DNA of 64,000 bases from Bacteroides sp. OM05-12. GTDB lineage: Bacteria > Bacteroidota > Bacteroidia > Bacteroidales > Bacteroidaceae. Where the stretch lies: positions 124,001 to 188,000 of the forward strand of contig NZ_QSUN01000001.1 in NCBI RefSeq assembly GCF_003438995.1, written 5' to 3'. Shown one piece after another: positions 35,801-45,619 of the stretch (position 1 is the stretch's first letter; each line of letters begins with the position of its first letter). The position numbers were made by a program, and so were the translations under genes. Under the pieces are notes generated by a model. It was not told the DNA's origin and ran no database searches. It saw nothing but the letters and a program-made list of their open reading frames with translations.

Positions 35801-35834
35801 TTCACCCCTGCTACGGTTTTGTAACAGGGGTGAA
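35801..35834. terminator. Bidirectional terminator between pfkA and the PKD T9SS gene
   Basis: TTCACCCCTG pairs with CAGGGGTGAA. Both genes converge here, and T-rich sequence follows on the plus side. Confidence 0.8.
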
Positions 35835-35858
35835 TTGTTTCTGTTTTGTTGTTTAAAC

Positions 35859-38168
35859 TTAATATTTAAGTCCCTTTAATACTCTATTCCCTACTTGAAT
35901 TAAGTAAATTCCTGTATCCCAATTAGAACAATTAATTTTAATATTCTGTTCCAATGGCGTTGGTTTATAACTATAAACGATTTTACCCGCTACATTTGAT
36001 ACCTGTATATTCTTAGTATTCGCAGGAATGGATAAAATAAATTCATCGGAGAATGAAGTCGTATTAATCAAATTCTCTTTTTCTTTTATACTAATCTGGC
36101 TTGGATTACCTTTCGATTGTATAAGTTCTACGTTTACTTCGTCCATTCCATCGGTAATAGTCAGAATGGCTTTTCTTTCCGTTTGTTCTTCCGGTAATTT
36201 GTCATAAGCGATTCTTATTGTGTCTAAAGTCAATCCGTTAGGTTTGCTTGTAATTCTGCACCAGTCTTGGTCGATTTTAATCGGTGTTTCATAACCACAA
36301 TAAGAAAAGAATGCTAATTCTGCCACTCCTGCATCTTTGCCCACTTTTAACGGAACCTCAGAAATAGGGGCTAATACAGAATGAACAATGGCAGGAGCTA
36401 CTAAATATGATGTATGGTTCTGCCCGGCCGGGAAGAAATCACTTGCGGCTTTCCATTCATCTTTATGTTTTAAATAAGCTGTGTTTCCATGATCTCGGAA
36501 ATTTGCTGTTGCCATACGTACATCCACTCCATCATTCTTTTCAGGTATTCCACTTATTACGATGAAGAATTCCTCATTTATGCTTACAGGTTTGCTGAAT
36601 TCAAAAGTAGTCGGTGGAATGCTTGTTCCTCCTCCTGTCTCCAATTCGAAAACTCTCCATGAAGATGACTCCAATACTTCTCCGGGTAATCCGTTTTCAC
36701 TTTTGCATAGTTTTACACTTACATCGGCTATTTGGTCGAGTAGTTCTGTTGCTGTTGCCTTAGTGAAATAAGCATTTACTCCATACACCATAATAGGGCG
36801 TGAAGGTTTTGAAAACTTTTCAGCATATTCGGTTATCTTCATCTTATTTGTTCCCGGAAAACTGCCATAGCCGTCTCCCAAATCAAAAGTGAATGGAGTA
36901 TCATTCGGTTGAAAATTGGAAATAAGTCCGCTATATTCAACAGAAACATCTAATGAAGTACTAGAACTTCCATGCTGATTGGATACATCCAAGCTCACAT
37001 TTTGATCATGTAAAAAAGTATAGTTTACATTCGGATTTTCTTCTGAACTGGTAATTGTTTGTGTTCCATCCTCACCGATTCCTGTAAATTCCCACATTCG
37101 TTTTGTAGGATAGTGAAGTGAATTGTCTTTATATTGTACGGTAACAAGAGGAGCAATCATCGGATGGCGAGTTGAGAAGTATCTGAATGTAGCCGGCGGT
37201 AAAATATCGGCAACAGGCTTTTCTCCTGTTACTTCTACAAATCCTGTTTTTGTTATGATATCGCTTCCATTCGAATTACTGACAGTCAGAGATATATCAT
37301 AAGTACCATCTTTTGTGTAATAAACGGTTGGATTTTGTTGTGTTGACGAAGAAGGAGTACCTCCGGGAAAATTCCATAGCCAACTATCGGGTTCACCAAC
37401 CGAAAGGTCTGTCAAATAGATTGTTTCACCTGTTTTTACTTCTACTTTCTCAATCACTTTCGGGGTGGAAATGGTAATGCCGTCTATGGCAAACTCTCCC
37501 ATGTATCCATTATACACCCATTGTAAATAAACCGTTTTTCCGGCATAAGCCGATAAATCCTTCTTAATATATCTCCATACCCAGTTTTTAGGTTCTTTTT
37601 CGTCATCACTATTCCATAATGGCAACCATTGGTCGTTATCCATAGATATGTTTAAAGTGAGCGTACAATAACCTTGATTTAAACTGAGTGAATATCCTGC
37701 ATAGAAAGATATATCAGCATTGGCAGGAACAGTTATAGCATTACTTGTGGCTGTAGCCTGCCCTCTATCTCCATAACGATAAGAACCTTCTATAAATAAT
37801 GAGGTTATATTAGTGTTATCTATTGTAGAGAAGCTTTTAGACTCCTCCATAACTTTGTTTTCCCATACTATAGAAGGACTTTCGGATGCTAATTTCCAAT
37901 AATCAGTACCCTTATCAAAGTTTTCTTCCCAGAATATTTCTGCACTTGCTTCTGATTTTACACTAAAATCGGCCTTTAGTGACGCATCCGTAGCCTTAGA
38001 AAGAACAAAGGACGGTGAAAGCGTTTTCTCCTTAAATGATAAAGCCGGAGATTGCTTCAGTGCTTTTTGTATGTCAGCCTTGCTTTTAACAGGTTCTAAT
38101 GTTTGTCCGAATGCAAATGTTCCATATGTGCATGATAATGCTAATAAATAAATTAAATATCGTTTCAT
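35859..38168 (-). CDS. PKD/BACON-containing T9SS cargo protein
   Basis: 769 residues. Signal peptide (MKRYLIYLLALSCTYGTFAFG), then a beta-jelly-roll domain (about 75-235; FWEENFDKGTDYWKL, YLQWVYNGYMGEFAIDGI), PKD-type domains (about 240-410; GTYDISLTVSNSNGSD), a second beta-sandwich, a BACON-like domain (about 605-690; ILTITDGMDEVNVEL) and a T9SS sorting domain (IQVSNVAGKIVYSY, WDTGIYLIQVGNR). BACON and PKD domains often mediate carbohydrate or protein binding. It is the second gene of an operon, 11 bp after the 1173-residue adhesin. No catalytic motif was found. Confidence 0.86.
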   Translation of the reverse strand: MKRYLIYLLALSCTYGTFAFGQTLEPVKSKADIQKALKQSPALSFKEKTLSPSFVLSKATDASLKADFSVKSEASAEIFWEENFDKGTDYWKLASESPSIVWENKVMEESKSFSTIDNTNITSLFIEGSYRYGDRGQATATSNAITVPANADISFYAGYSLSLNQGYCTLTLNISMDNDQWLPLWNSDDEKEPKNWVWRYIKKDLSAYAGKTVYLQWVYNGYMGEFAIDGITISTPKVIEKVEVKTGETIYLTDLSVGEPDSWLWNFPGGTPSSSTQQNPTVYYTKDGTYDISLTVSNSNGSDIITKTGFVEVTGEKPVADILPPATFRYFSTRHPMIAPLVTVQYKDNSLHYPTKRMWEFTGIGEDGTQTITSSEENPNVNYTFLHDQNVSLDVSNQHGSSSTSLDVSVEYSGLISNFQPNDTPFTFDLGDGYGSFPGTNKMKITEYAEKFSKPSRPIMVYGVNAYFTKATATELLDQIADVSVKLCKSENGLPGEVLESSSWRVFELETGGGTSIPPTTFEFSKPVSINEEFFIVISGIPEKNDGVDVRMATANFRDHGNTAYLKHKDEWKAASDFFPAGQNHTSYLVAPAIVHSVLAPISEVPLKVGKDAGVAELAFFSYCGYETPIKIDQDWCRITSKPNGLTLDTIRIAYDKLPEEQTERKAILTITDGMDEVNVELIQSKGNPSQISIKEKENLINTTSFSDEFILSIPANTKNIQVSNVAGKIVYSYKPTPLEQNIKINCSNWDTGIYLIQVGNRVLKGLKY

Positions 38169-38179
38169 AGTTATCTGTT

Positions 38180-41100
38180 TTAGAGTTTAGATATTTTTAT
38201 TTGTTGAATTGTTTTCCCATCATAAGCTTGAATTATATATATACCTGTCGGTAGCTTTGATAGACTTACATTGTCTGTTACATCTTCAACACCCATAATT
38301 AAAGTTCCCGCAACATTAAAGATCAAGATTCTTTTGATTGATCCGTCAGTAGGAACTATCAGACTTTCTTTTTGCGTATCGTAATATAATTGAGATTGTC
38401 TGTTATCCGGTGAGATACGATCCGGATTGACGCCTGCCTCAATCGGGTCGGAGACTGTTTCAGCACTCGTTTTCCCATCTGCTATTGCCGTTATGGTATA
38501 TCTGTATGTTCCAAATGGCTTTTGTTCATTGTCAATAAGAGTGGTTTCTTTTAGGTTGTCCGTTAAAATAACCTCATCAGGACTTCTCACAATTTTGTAG
38601 TGAAGATCATCCGGATTTATCCAACCGTTATTAATACCATTAGTTGGAGCTTTAAAACTAAGAATAACGGTAGATGGGTCATCAGAAATAGTGCATGTTA
38701 ATTCTGTAACAGGATTAGGAGTATCCGGACCTACCCATTCGGTTTCGATAAAGGTTTCAGGGCTGATGTACTGGTCAATATAAGTGATAACTTTATACTG
38801 ATACTTGCCCGGTTCCTCTATACTATCGTCAATATAAGTTTCCTTAACTCCGGGAATCGGATCATTGAAAGTCTGTAAGAGTTGTGTACCTTTATACAAT
38901 TCTGCTTTAGTTAAACGGTTTATTGGAAGTCCTGTATCGGAAACTGTTGTATTCATCCAAGAAACAGTCACAGCTAAAGCTCCATTTTCGTCAGGAGTAG
39001 CATTTAGTTCAGTAACACCGGCGGGCATATTTATTTCTTCTACAGCTATATCATCAATATAAATAGAAGAACTGGAGCTAGTTTCTTGATAACAATTTAT
39101 CCCTATATTCCAATATCCGTCTTTGTCGACTTGGAAAATAACTTCTTGAGTTCTATAGAGGGCATAGTCTACTTTAATATCTGACATTAGAATATGGTTT
39201 TGCTCATCCGCGGTATTTCCCTCCCCTATAGTAACCTTTAAAGTTCTTGTATAATCCGGGCTGGTTGCAAAATCCAATTTCGTTAAGAAAGAAAGTTTAT
39301 ATTTCTGATTAGCCTTTAGTTTTAAGTTTGGCGTTATCAACCACTCATCAGCGGAATCTCCTCCATAATATTCCATTTTAGGGGATACTGATTTTGGCCA
39401 ATCTGTCCAATGCCACTTATAATTATCCTCATTACCATCTATAATAGTGAAGAATTCTGTATTTTCTTTCTGTTCAAAGTCTTCGTTGAAAGGAATATTT
39501 TTTCCTCCTCCGGCAACTATACGCTCAGAAGTGGTTGGTGAACCAGTTCCGGCAGAAGAACATGGAGTAATGGTATAAGTATATCCGTTCAGCTCTTCTA
39601 TATTATCTATATAAGGTAAAGCTCCCTTATAAGCTTCTTCTAGAATCACTTCACCCGGATTACGTACTATTAAATAATTCAGAGAGGTTAAATCTATCCA
39701 TCCGTCATTTTCTCCTGTTACAGGAGGGGTGAAGTTGATGGTGACGTTTTCTCCTTCTACCGTAATATTGAGATCTGTTATGGCTCCGGGTACATCTGCA
39801 CCTATCCATGGGGAACTAACGGTTGCTTCTTCGCCTGCTTTATCTCCAATATAACTAATTACTTTATAAGTATATTTACCCGCTTCAGGAAGCTCTGTGT
39901 CTATATAGCTCTCTTCTGCACCAAGTTCAGGATTATCAAAAGTATTTAATAGTTCTGTTCCTCTGTATAATTCTACCTTCGATAGGAAGTTTATAGGTGA
40001 ACCCGCTGCTGATAAAGCACTGTTCTTCCATGATATGGTAGCAGCTAAAACTCCATTTTCTTCCGGTAATACGGTCAAATCGCTGACTTTTTCCGGTGTG
40101 AGTTCTTCTTCTTCAACTGAAATGTCATCAATATATATGGTTTCGTAATTAGTGTCTCCAAAACAATTGAATCCTATATTCCAGAAACCATCTTCTTTTA
40201 CAAAGAAACGTATTTCTTGTTTTTCATATATTGCATAATCAACAATAATTTCATCTTTCAATATTTGGTTTTGACTTTCTATAGTCGCTCCTTGCCCCAA
40301 TGTTATTTTCAAAGTTTTCGTATTCTCGGCGTATCTTGCATTTGCTATTCGGGTATAGAATGTAAGTTTGTAGTTTTTATTAGTCTGAAGGTTAAGTCGT
40401 GGAGTAATTAACCACATATCAATAGGTGATGTTCCTCCCCAGTATTGTGCGGCTTTCTCTGTAGAAGCGTAACTCCAATTACGATCACCTTTCCCATCAA
40501 TAGAAGTGAATAAGTCAAAACTCTCACTTGTATCAAAACTCTCAGAATAAGGAATATCTTTGGCCGTACCCGCAACTACTTTATTGGAAATAGTTGAGTT
40601 ACCTTGTCCTACTTGATTATATGGTATGACAGTATATGTATAGCTGGCTAACTCGTTTACTGTATCCATATAAGGTATATTCCCTTTGTATGCTTCCTCC
40701 AGAGTTACATTTCCGGGGTTACGAAGTATTTTGTAAGAAAGTTCTTGTGTGTTAACCCATCCATCATTTTTCCCTTTTGTCGGTGGAGTAAAATCTACAG
40801 AAACTGTTTGCATGTCTGCCGTAGCAATTAAATCTGTAACAGCATTAGGAGTATCTTCTCCAATCCACGGTGACGTAACATTCTTAGGCGTACCAAGAGC
40901 ATCACCGTCTTCGTTAAACGGAACGACCTTATATACATATTTCCCCGGCTGTTCTATTTGATTATTATCTGTCCATTCTACCGGATTGCCAATCGATGTA
41001 TTTAAGAGAGTTTCAATAAGAGCTCCGTCGCGATATATCTTAGTACCCGATAATGAAGATAATTCTCCTCCCATATTGTTGGTAGAAGGATTTGTCCATG

Positions 41101-41701
41101 ATAAATTGGCTGTTAATGCTCCATTTTCTCCGGCTGTAACCTTTAGATCATTGATTGGAGCCGGATATGTCGCTTCTGTGGTTATATCAATCTGCTTAAT
41201 ATAAAGATTGCCTTCCCATGCACCACTATAACAGTAAAATCCAATATACCATATTCCTGATTCAGAAACAGAAAAAGACGCTTCTTTAGTAGCATAATAA
41301 CTGATTATGCAGTTTTCATCCTTGAATAGTTCTATTGTTTGGACTTCTGGTGTTTTTTCATTTCCAATAGTGACTTTGAGTTTTTCTTTCTCCATCCTAT
41401 AAGGTCTCTCTGTCTTAATTAGGAAACTCAATTTATATGCTTTCCCTTTTGTTAATTGGAGCCCAGGTGTAAATAACCAATCATCCCCTGGTAAGCTCTT
41501 GTCAAATTTGTAAACAACCTCTTGCTGATCATTTAAGCCCCAACTGCTTCCTTCATTTAAATCAAGGATAGTCCAATCACGATTAAATATCTCTTCGTCT
41601 GAGAAATCAAAAGAGTAAGGGATTGTTTCTTGTGCATAACTGTTAATCGTTATCGTAGATAAAATAAACGATAAAATGTAAAGTAAAATAGTTCTCTTCA
41701 T
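38180..41701 (-). CDS. Cleaved-adhesin/choice-of-anchor J T9SS protein with three repeated units
   Basis: 1173 residues with a signal peptide (MKRTILLYILSFILSTITINSYA). Three jelly-roll modules of the cleaved-adhesin type occur near residues 25-175, 380-530 and 735-890, each with a WLxTPxLxLxxxxxYKLxF core and a YWNIGxNC-type strand. Pairs of fibronectin-III domains follow each module, with near-identical stretches such as YKILRNPG/YLIVRNPG and NDGW. The protein ends in a T9SS sorting domain (KRILIFNVAGTLIMGV, LPTGIYIIQAYDG). Related modules occur in gingipain and HagA adhesins, which bind haem and host proteins; the ligand here is unknown. It heads a two-gene operon and has a well-spaced promoter at 41789-41820. 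Confidence 0.88.
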   Translation of the reverse strand: MKRTILLYILSFILSTITINSYAQETIPYSFDFSDEEIFNRDWTILDLNEGSSWGLNDQQEVVYKFDKSLPGDDWLFTPGLQLTKGKAYKLSFLIKTERPYRMEKEKLKVTIGNEKTPEVQTIELFKDENCIISYYATKEASFSVSESGIWYIGFYCYSGAWEGNLYIKQIDITTEATYPAPINDLKVTAGENGALTANLSWTNPSTNNMGGELSSLSGTKIYRDGALIETLLNTSIGNPVEWTDNNQIEQPGKYVYKVVPFNEDGDALGTPKNVTSPWIGEDTPNAVTDLIATADMQTVSVDFTPPTKGKNDGWVNTQELSYKILRNPGNVTLEEAYKGNIPYMDTVNELASYTYTVIPYNQVGQGNSTISNKVVAGTAKDIPYSESFDTSESFDLFTSIDGKGDRNWSYASTEKAAQYWGGTSPIDMWLITPRLNLQTNKNYKLTFYTRIANARYAENTKTLKITLGQGATIESQNQILKDEIIVDYAIYEKQEIRFFVKEDGFWNIGFNCFGDTNYETIYIDDISVEEEELTPEKVSDLTVLPEENGVLAATISWKNSALSAAGSPINFLSKVELYRGTELLNTFDNPELGAEESYIDTELPEAGKYTYKVISYIGDKAGEEATVSSPWIGADVPGAITDLNITVEGENVTINFTPPVTGENDGWIDLTSLNYLIVRNPGEVILEEAYKGALPYIDNIEELNGYTYTITPCSSAGTGSPTTSERIVAGGGKNIPFNEDFEQKENTEFFTIIDGNEDNYKWHWTDWPKSVSPKMEYYGGDSADEWLITPNLKLKANQKYKLSFLTKLDFATSPDYTRTLKVTIGEGNTADEQNHILMSDIKVDYALYRTQEVIFQVDKDGYWNIGINCYQETSSSSSIYIDDIAVEEINMPAGVTELNATPDENGALAVTVSWMNTTVSDTGLPINRLTKAELYKGTQLLQTFNDPIPGVKETYIDDSIEEPGKYQYKVITYIDQYISPETFIETEWVGPDTPNPVTELTCTISDDPSTVILSFKAPTNGINNGWINPDDLHYKIVRSPDEVILTDNLKETTLIDNEQKPFGTYRYTITAIADGKTSAETVSDPIEAGVNPDRISPDNRQSQLYYDTQKESLIVPTDGSIKRILIFNVAGTLIMGVEDVTDNVSLSKLPTGIYIIQAYDGKTIQQIKISKL

Positions 41702-41788
41702 ACACGTATAGTTTTAGTTTGTTAATAATTCTAAGTCGTATCGTGTTTAAAATAAAATGAATATAGTTAATTCAGATGAGTGCATATG

Positions 41789-41820
41789 CAAATATAATAA
41801 ATTATTTTAATACTAGTCAA
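41789..41820 (-). promoter_or_regulatory. Promoter of the two-gene adhesin operon (-33 TTG, -7 TATATTTG)
   Basis: The minus strand shows TTG at 41820-41818, 21 bp, then TATATTTG at 41796-41789. A leader of about 80 nt precedes the ATG at 41701. The rest of the 41702-41997 gap is AT-rich and shows nothing else. Confidence 0.55.
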
Positions 41821-41997
41821 CTTTATGTAAAATAATTATATATTATACTTAATATATGATGTAATGTAAGAAAATAAGGCTAATGCAGAATGATTTATTA
41901 TTTTGGAATAAATCTTCGTTTAAAGCATACACGGTATGAAATGTAAGAATAGAGTATTAAAGTGAAAAAAGGAAGAAGCAATAGATTCGCTTTCTTT

Positions 41998-42828
41998 CTA
42001 TTTGTTTTCTGTAGAGGTAATGTCTTCTATGTCAATAATAGTAGATACTTCCGTGATTTTAGATTCAGCTTTATTCTGAATGCCTGCCATAAACTCAGTA
42101 TCACTTTTTATCTTTTTGAGTGCCATTTGAGCCGCATTCTGTTGAGACTCTTTTTTGGAATAACCTATTCCTGTTCCTCCTGATATACCTTCTATGAGTA
42201 CTTCTGTTTGGAATACGGGATTACTACTATGATCTTGAAATTGTTCTATCAATTCAAAAGAAACGGTGAATTTGTTCTTTTGACTCCATTCTATGAGCTT
42301 TGATTTAAAGTTGACTTCTTTACGTGCTATTTTATCAAGGTTAAGATAACGGTCGATAATTCGTTCCTCCATGAAATGCTTGCACACTTCATAACCTTTA
42401 TCTAAATATATGGCACCAATTAAAGCCTCAAAAGCATTTCCGCACATATAACTATTATGTGAAGAGCTACGGGTGGAAGATTTTATTAACTTGTCAAGTC
42501 CGATTTCTACAGCCAGTTTGTTAAGTGTTTCACGTTGTACAATTTTTGAGCGAGTATTAGTTAAAAATCCTTCTCTCTTTCCTTCGAATTTATTGTAAAC
42601 AATATCTGCTACAACAGCATCTAAAATAGCATCACCTAGGAATTCCAGACGTTCATTATTAACTAAACGACCCTTGTCAGACTTTACAGAAGATGATTTA
42701 TGAAGTAAAGCCTGTTCGTAGATACGAATATCTCCGGGATAGAAACCAAGTATCTTATGAAAACAAAGATAAGACTCTTTATCCTTTCGGAAAAAGGGTC
42801 TTATCCAATTTGTTATAGTATGCAACAC
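41998..42828 (-). CDS. rnc: Ribonuclease III
   Basis: 276 residues. The catalytic signature NERLEFLGDAILDAVVADIV and the downstream GNAFEALIGAIYLDKGY acidic site are intact. A double-stranded-RNA-binding domain follows (about 175-245; ends KKESQQNAAQMALKKIK), then an acidic tail of about 25 residues. RNase III processes rRNA precursors and cuts structured RNAs. It starts 3 bp after fabF, giving the common Bacteroidales order acpP-fabF-rnc. Confidence 0.96.
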   Translation of the reverse strand: MLHTITNWIRPFFRKDKESYLCFHKILGFYPGDIRIYEQALLHKSSSVKSDKGRLVNNERLEFLGDAILDAVVADIVYNKFEGKREGFLTNTRSKIVQRETLNKLAVEIGLDKLIKSSTRSSSHNSYMCGNAFEALIGAIYLDKGYEVCKHFMEERIIDRYLNLDKIARKEVNFKSKLIEWSQKNKFTVSFELIEQFQDHSSNPVFQTEVLIEGISGGTGIGYSKKESQQNAAQMALKKIKSDTEFMAGIQNKAESKITEVSTIIDIEDITSTENK

Positions 42829-42831
42829 GAT

Positions 42832-44094
42832 TTATTCTGCGTATTTCTTAAAAATTACACAAGCGTTGTGTCCGCCGAAACCGAATGTGTTTGATAAGGC
42901 AACATTTACTTCACGCTTTTGAGCTTTGTTGAAAGTAAAGTTAAGATCGTAATCAATGTTTTCGTCATTATCTCCTTCTTCATGGTTGATAGTCGGAGGA
43001 ACAATTCCGTTTCGAATAGCAAGAATACTTGCTATTGCTTCTACTGCTCCGGCAGCACCTAAAAGGTGTCCTGTCATAGATTTAGTAGAACTGATGTTTA
43101 GTTTGTAAGCATGGTCGCCAAATACTTCTTTGATTGCTTTTACTTCTGAAACATCTCCTACAGGGGTAGAAGTCCCGTGAACATTGATATAGTCTATTTC
43201 TTCCGGTTTCATTTCGGCATCTTCCAATGCATTTTCCATAACTAATCTTGCTCCTAATCCTTCCGGATGTGAAGCTGTCAGATGGTATGCATCAGCAGAC
43301 ATTCCGGTTCCTACGATTTCTGCGTAGATTTTTGCACCGCGTGCTTTGGCATGTTCCAATTCTTCAAGAATGATGCAACCACCACCTTCACCCATTACAA
43401 AGCCGTCACGGCTTGCACTGAATGGACGAGATGCTTTCTGAGGTTCATCATTACGGGTTGATAACGCATGCATTGCATTGAAACCTCCTACGCCTGCCGC
43501 TGCAATTGCTGCTTCTGAGCCTCCGGTGACAATAGCATTCGCTTTGCCCAAACGAATATAATTGAATGCATCGGAAATAGCGTTAGTGGAAGTTGCGCAA
43601 GCCGAACAAGTTGCAAAGTTAGGACCGTGAAATCCATACATAATGGATATTTGTCCGGCAGCAATATCGGAAATCATTTTAGGTATGAAGAATGGATTGA
43701 ATTTAGGACCGTTTTCTTTATTCAAGGCGTAATTCCCCACTTCTTCTTCAAAAGTACGGATACCACCGATTCCGGCTCCAAATATAACTCCTATTCTGTT
43801 TAAATCCTCATTTTCGACATCAAGGCCTGAATCTTCAACTGCTTCTTTGGCAACAGCCACAGCATATTGAGTATACAAATCCATCTTTCTCGCTTCTTTA
43901 CGATCCATGTATTTGTTTACATCAAAACCTTTTACTTCACATGCAAATTGAGTTTTAAAGAGTGAAGCATCGAAATGAGTAATAGGTCCTGCTCCGCTTA
44001 CACCATTAATAAGATTGTTCCAAAATTCCGGAACAGTATTACCAAGGGGAGTAATGGCACCAAGACCTGTTACTACAACTCTTTTTAATTCCAT
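42832..44094 (-). CDS. fabF: Beta-ketoacyl-ACP synthase II
   Basis: 420 residues, full length. The catalytic triad is visible: Cys in FATCSACATSTNA, His in NVHGTSTPVGD, and His in TKSMTGHLLGAAGAVE. FabF elongates acyl-ACP by condensing it with malonyl-ACP in fatty-acid synthesis. It is 15 bp downstream of acpP and 3 bp upstream of rnc. Confidence 0.97.
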   Translation of the reverse strand: MELKRVVVTGLGAITPLGNTVPEFWNNLINGVSGAGPITHFDASLFKTQFACEVKGFDVNKYMDRKEARKMDLYTQYAVAVAKEAVEDSGLDVENEDLNRIGVIFGAGIGGIRTFEEEVGNYALNKENGPKFNPFFIPKMISDIAAGQISIMYGFHGPNFATCSACATSTNAISDAFNYIRLGKANAIVTGGSEAAIAAAGVGGFNAMHALSTRNDEPQKASRPFSASRDGFVMGEGGGCIILEELEHAKARGAKIYAEIVGTGMSADAYHLTASHPEGLGARLVMENALEDAEMKPEEIDYINVHGTSTPVGDVSEVKAIKEVFGDHAYKLNISSTKSMTGHLLGAAGAVEAIASILAIRNGIVPPTINHEEGDNDENIDYDLNFTFNKAQKREVNVALSNTFGFGGHNACVIFKKYAE

Positions 44095-44109
44095 ATTCTG
44101 AAATTCAGA

Positions 44110-44346
44110 TTACTTAGCGTTAGCTTCGATGTAAGATACAGCATCACCTACAGTAGTGATTTTTTCTGCTTGATCATCAGGAATAGAGATACCGAATTCT
44201 TTTTCGAATTCCATAATCAATTCAACAGTGTCAAGAGAGTCTGCTCCTAGATCATTAGTGAAGCTTGCTTCGTTTTTAACCTCTGATTCTTCAACACCTA
44301 ATTTATCAACGATAATAGCTTTTACTCTTGATGCAATTTCAGACAT
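44110..44346 (-). CDS. acpP: Acyl carrier protein
   Basis: 78 residues. Ser37 in the [12 protein letters not shown] motif is the 4'-phosphopantetheine attachment site, and the protein is strongly acidic, as expected. It carries the growing acyl chain for the FabF encoded next door. First gene of the acpP-fabF-rnc operon. Confidence 0.98.
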   Translation of the reverse strand: MSEIASRVKAIIVDKLGVEESEVKNEASFTNDLGADSLDTVELIMEFEKEFGISIPDDQAEKITTVGDAVSYIEANAK

Positions 44347-44398
44347 AACTTTAAGTTTTTAATTAATAAATTGAATTATTTGTTTAAATTTGCAGCTG

Positions 44399-44430
44399 CA
44401 AAGGAATGAATATTTCTTGTTTCGAGCAAA
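44399..44430 (-). promoter_or_regulatory. acpP promoter (-33 TTTG, -7 TTCCTTTG)
   Basis: On the minus strand TTTG (44430-44427) is separated by 20 bp from TTCCTTTG (44406-44399), close to the Bacteroidetes consensus. It leaves a leader of about 45 nt. Confidence 0.5.
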
Positions 44431-44496
44431 TATTTAAGCAATTAAATTCGTTTTTTTGCACATTTTTTTGAGTTGTGTGCACAAAAAGCCTTGTTT

Positions 44497-45075
44497 ATGC
44501 GTATAAAAATAGGAATTTTTGCATCTGGTTCAGGTACAAATGCCGAAAATATTATTCGTTATTTCAGTGAAAAGCCTTCTTTTCAAGTAACTTTAATCGT
44601 ATCCAATAAGGAGGATGCCTATGTATTGGAACGCGCCCGTAAATTTGATATACCGGCTATTGTTTGTTCTAAGATGGACTTTCTAAGTACAAATAAAGTG
44701 GTGGATATATTGCGTGGGTATAAGATCGATTTTATTATCTTAGCAGGCTTCTTACTTCGTATTCCTGAAAATATTATTCATATTTATCCAAATCGCATTG
44801 TAAATATTCATCCGGCTTTATTGCCGAAATACGGAGGGAAAGGAATGTATGGTGATCATGTACATGAGGCTGTTGTTAAAGCAGGCGAGCATGAATCTGG
44901 TATTACTATACATTATATAAATGAACGTTATGATGAAGGAAATATAATCTTTCAGGTTTCTTGCAGAGTTTTACCGTCAGATACTCCGCATGATGTGGCA
45001 GAGAAGGTTCATGCATTAGAGTATAAATACTATCCAAGGGTAATTGAGGATGTCTTGCAAACAGTCTTTACGTGA
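44497..45075 (+). CDS. purN: Phosphoribosylglycinamide formyltransferase
   Basis: 192 residues from the ATG at 44497 (MRIKIGIFASGSGTNAENII). An in-frame TTG at 44473 would add eight residues ahead of the conserved beta-strand and was rejected. The site NIHPALLPKYGGKGMYGDHVH and HESGITIHYINERYDEG contain the Asn-His-Asp catalytic set. PurN transfers the formyl group of 10-formyl-THF to GAR in purine synthesis. It diverges from acpP, an arrangement common in Bacteroidales. Confidence 0.95.
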   Translation: MRIKIGIFASGSGTNAENIIRYFSEKPSFQVTLIVSNKEDAYVLERARKFDIPAIVCSKMDFLSTNKVVDILRGYKIDFIILAGFLLRIPENIIHIYPNRIVNIHPALLPKYGGKGMYGDHVHEAVVKAGEHESGITIHYINERYDEGNIIFQVSCRVLPSDTPHDVAEKVHALEYKYYPRVIEDVLQTVFT

Positions 45076-45318
45076 GAACTAATAATTCATCTTTTATTTG
45101 GTATGAGGTGTATGGAAAACCTTCTTGTTTCTTCAGATACCTACATGTTATTAGAAAGAGTATAGAGGAATGAAAACACTTATCTTTGAAAGCATTTAGA
45201 GCACAGTTCAGGGGAGTAAGGGATAAAGCATTCTTCTTGTACAGATTAACTAAGTTATATGCATAATAGGAAAAGCCCTCAGGTTTTTACGTTGGTCCCA
45301 GAATTTCAATATGATCCA

Positions 45319-45331
45319 CAATCGATCGTAT
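45319..45331. repeat. Single surviving arm of the ATACGGTCGATTG repeat family
   Basis: CAATCGATCGTAT differs by one base from the closing arm CAATCGACCGTAT, and the following TATACTAAAC resembles the flank after copy D. No opening arm is present. Otherwise the 45076-45336 stretch holds nothing recognisable. Confidence 0.4.
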
Positions 45332-45336
45332 ACTAA

Positions 45337-45366
45337 ACAAAAAAAGGTCCGCAACCTTGCGAACCT
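45337..45366 (-). terminator. Terminator of the tRNA-Asn pair
   Basis: On the minus strand AGGTTCGCAA pairs with TTGCGGACCT, followed by a run of T residues, 5 bp beyond the 3' end of the second tRNA. Confidence 0.8.
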
Positions 45367-45371
45367 CTCTG

Positions 45372-45445
45372 CTCTCCCTCTTGGACTTGAACCAAGGACC
45401 CTCTGATTAACAGTCAGATGCTCTAACCGACTGAGCTAAGGAAGA
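45372..45445 (-). tRNA. tRNA-Asn (GTT), second of a tandem pair
   Basis: 74 nt on the minus strand. Acceptor stem TCTTCCT/AGGGAGA, D-arm GCTC..GAGC, anticodon loop CTGTTAA with anticodon GTT between TCTGA and TCAGA, T-arm CTTGG TTCAAGT CCAAG, discriminator G. The mature CCA is not fully encoded. Its sequence is identical to that of the copy 98 bp away. Confidence 0.95.
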
Positions 45446-45469
45446 ATGTTTGCACTCGAGATTTCTTTG

Positions 45470-45543
45470 CTCTCCCTCTTGGACTTGAACCAAGGACCCT
45501 CTGATTAACAGTCAGATGCTCTAACCGACTGAGCTAAGGAAGA
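45470..45543 (-). tRNA. tRNA-Asn (GTT), first of a tandem pair
   Basis: Same 74-nt cloverleaf as the copy at 45372-45445, with anticodon GTT. The 24-bp spacer between them has no terminator, so the two are probably transcribed together leftward. Confidence 0.95.
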
Positions 45544-45595
45544 ATGTTTTTCTCAAATGCGATGCAAAAGTAATAGGAAATATTGAAATATGCAA

Positions 45596-45603
45596 TATCT
45601 TTG
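45596..45603 (+). promoter_or_regulatory. -7 box (TATCTTTG) of the adenosine-kinase-like gene
   Basis: TATCTTTG lies inside the longest open frame (which begins at 45590) and places the start site near 45610, so the ATG at 45620 is the true start with a very short leader. Confidence 0.55.
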
Positions 45604-45619
45604 CAAAAAAAATCTCATA

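Noticed and set aside
45590..45619. Upstream start for the adenosine-kinase-like gene
   Set aside because: The extension overlaps the TATCTTTG promoter box.
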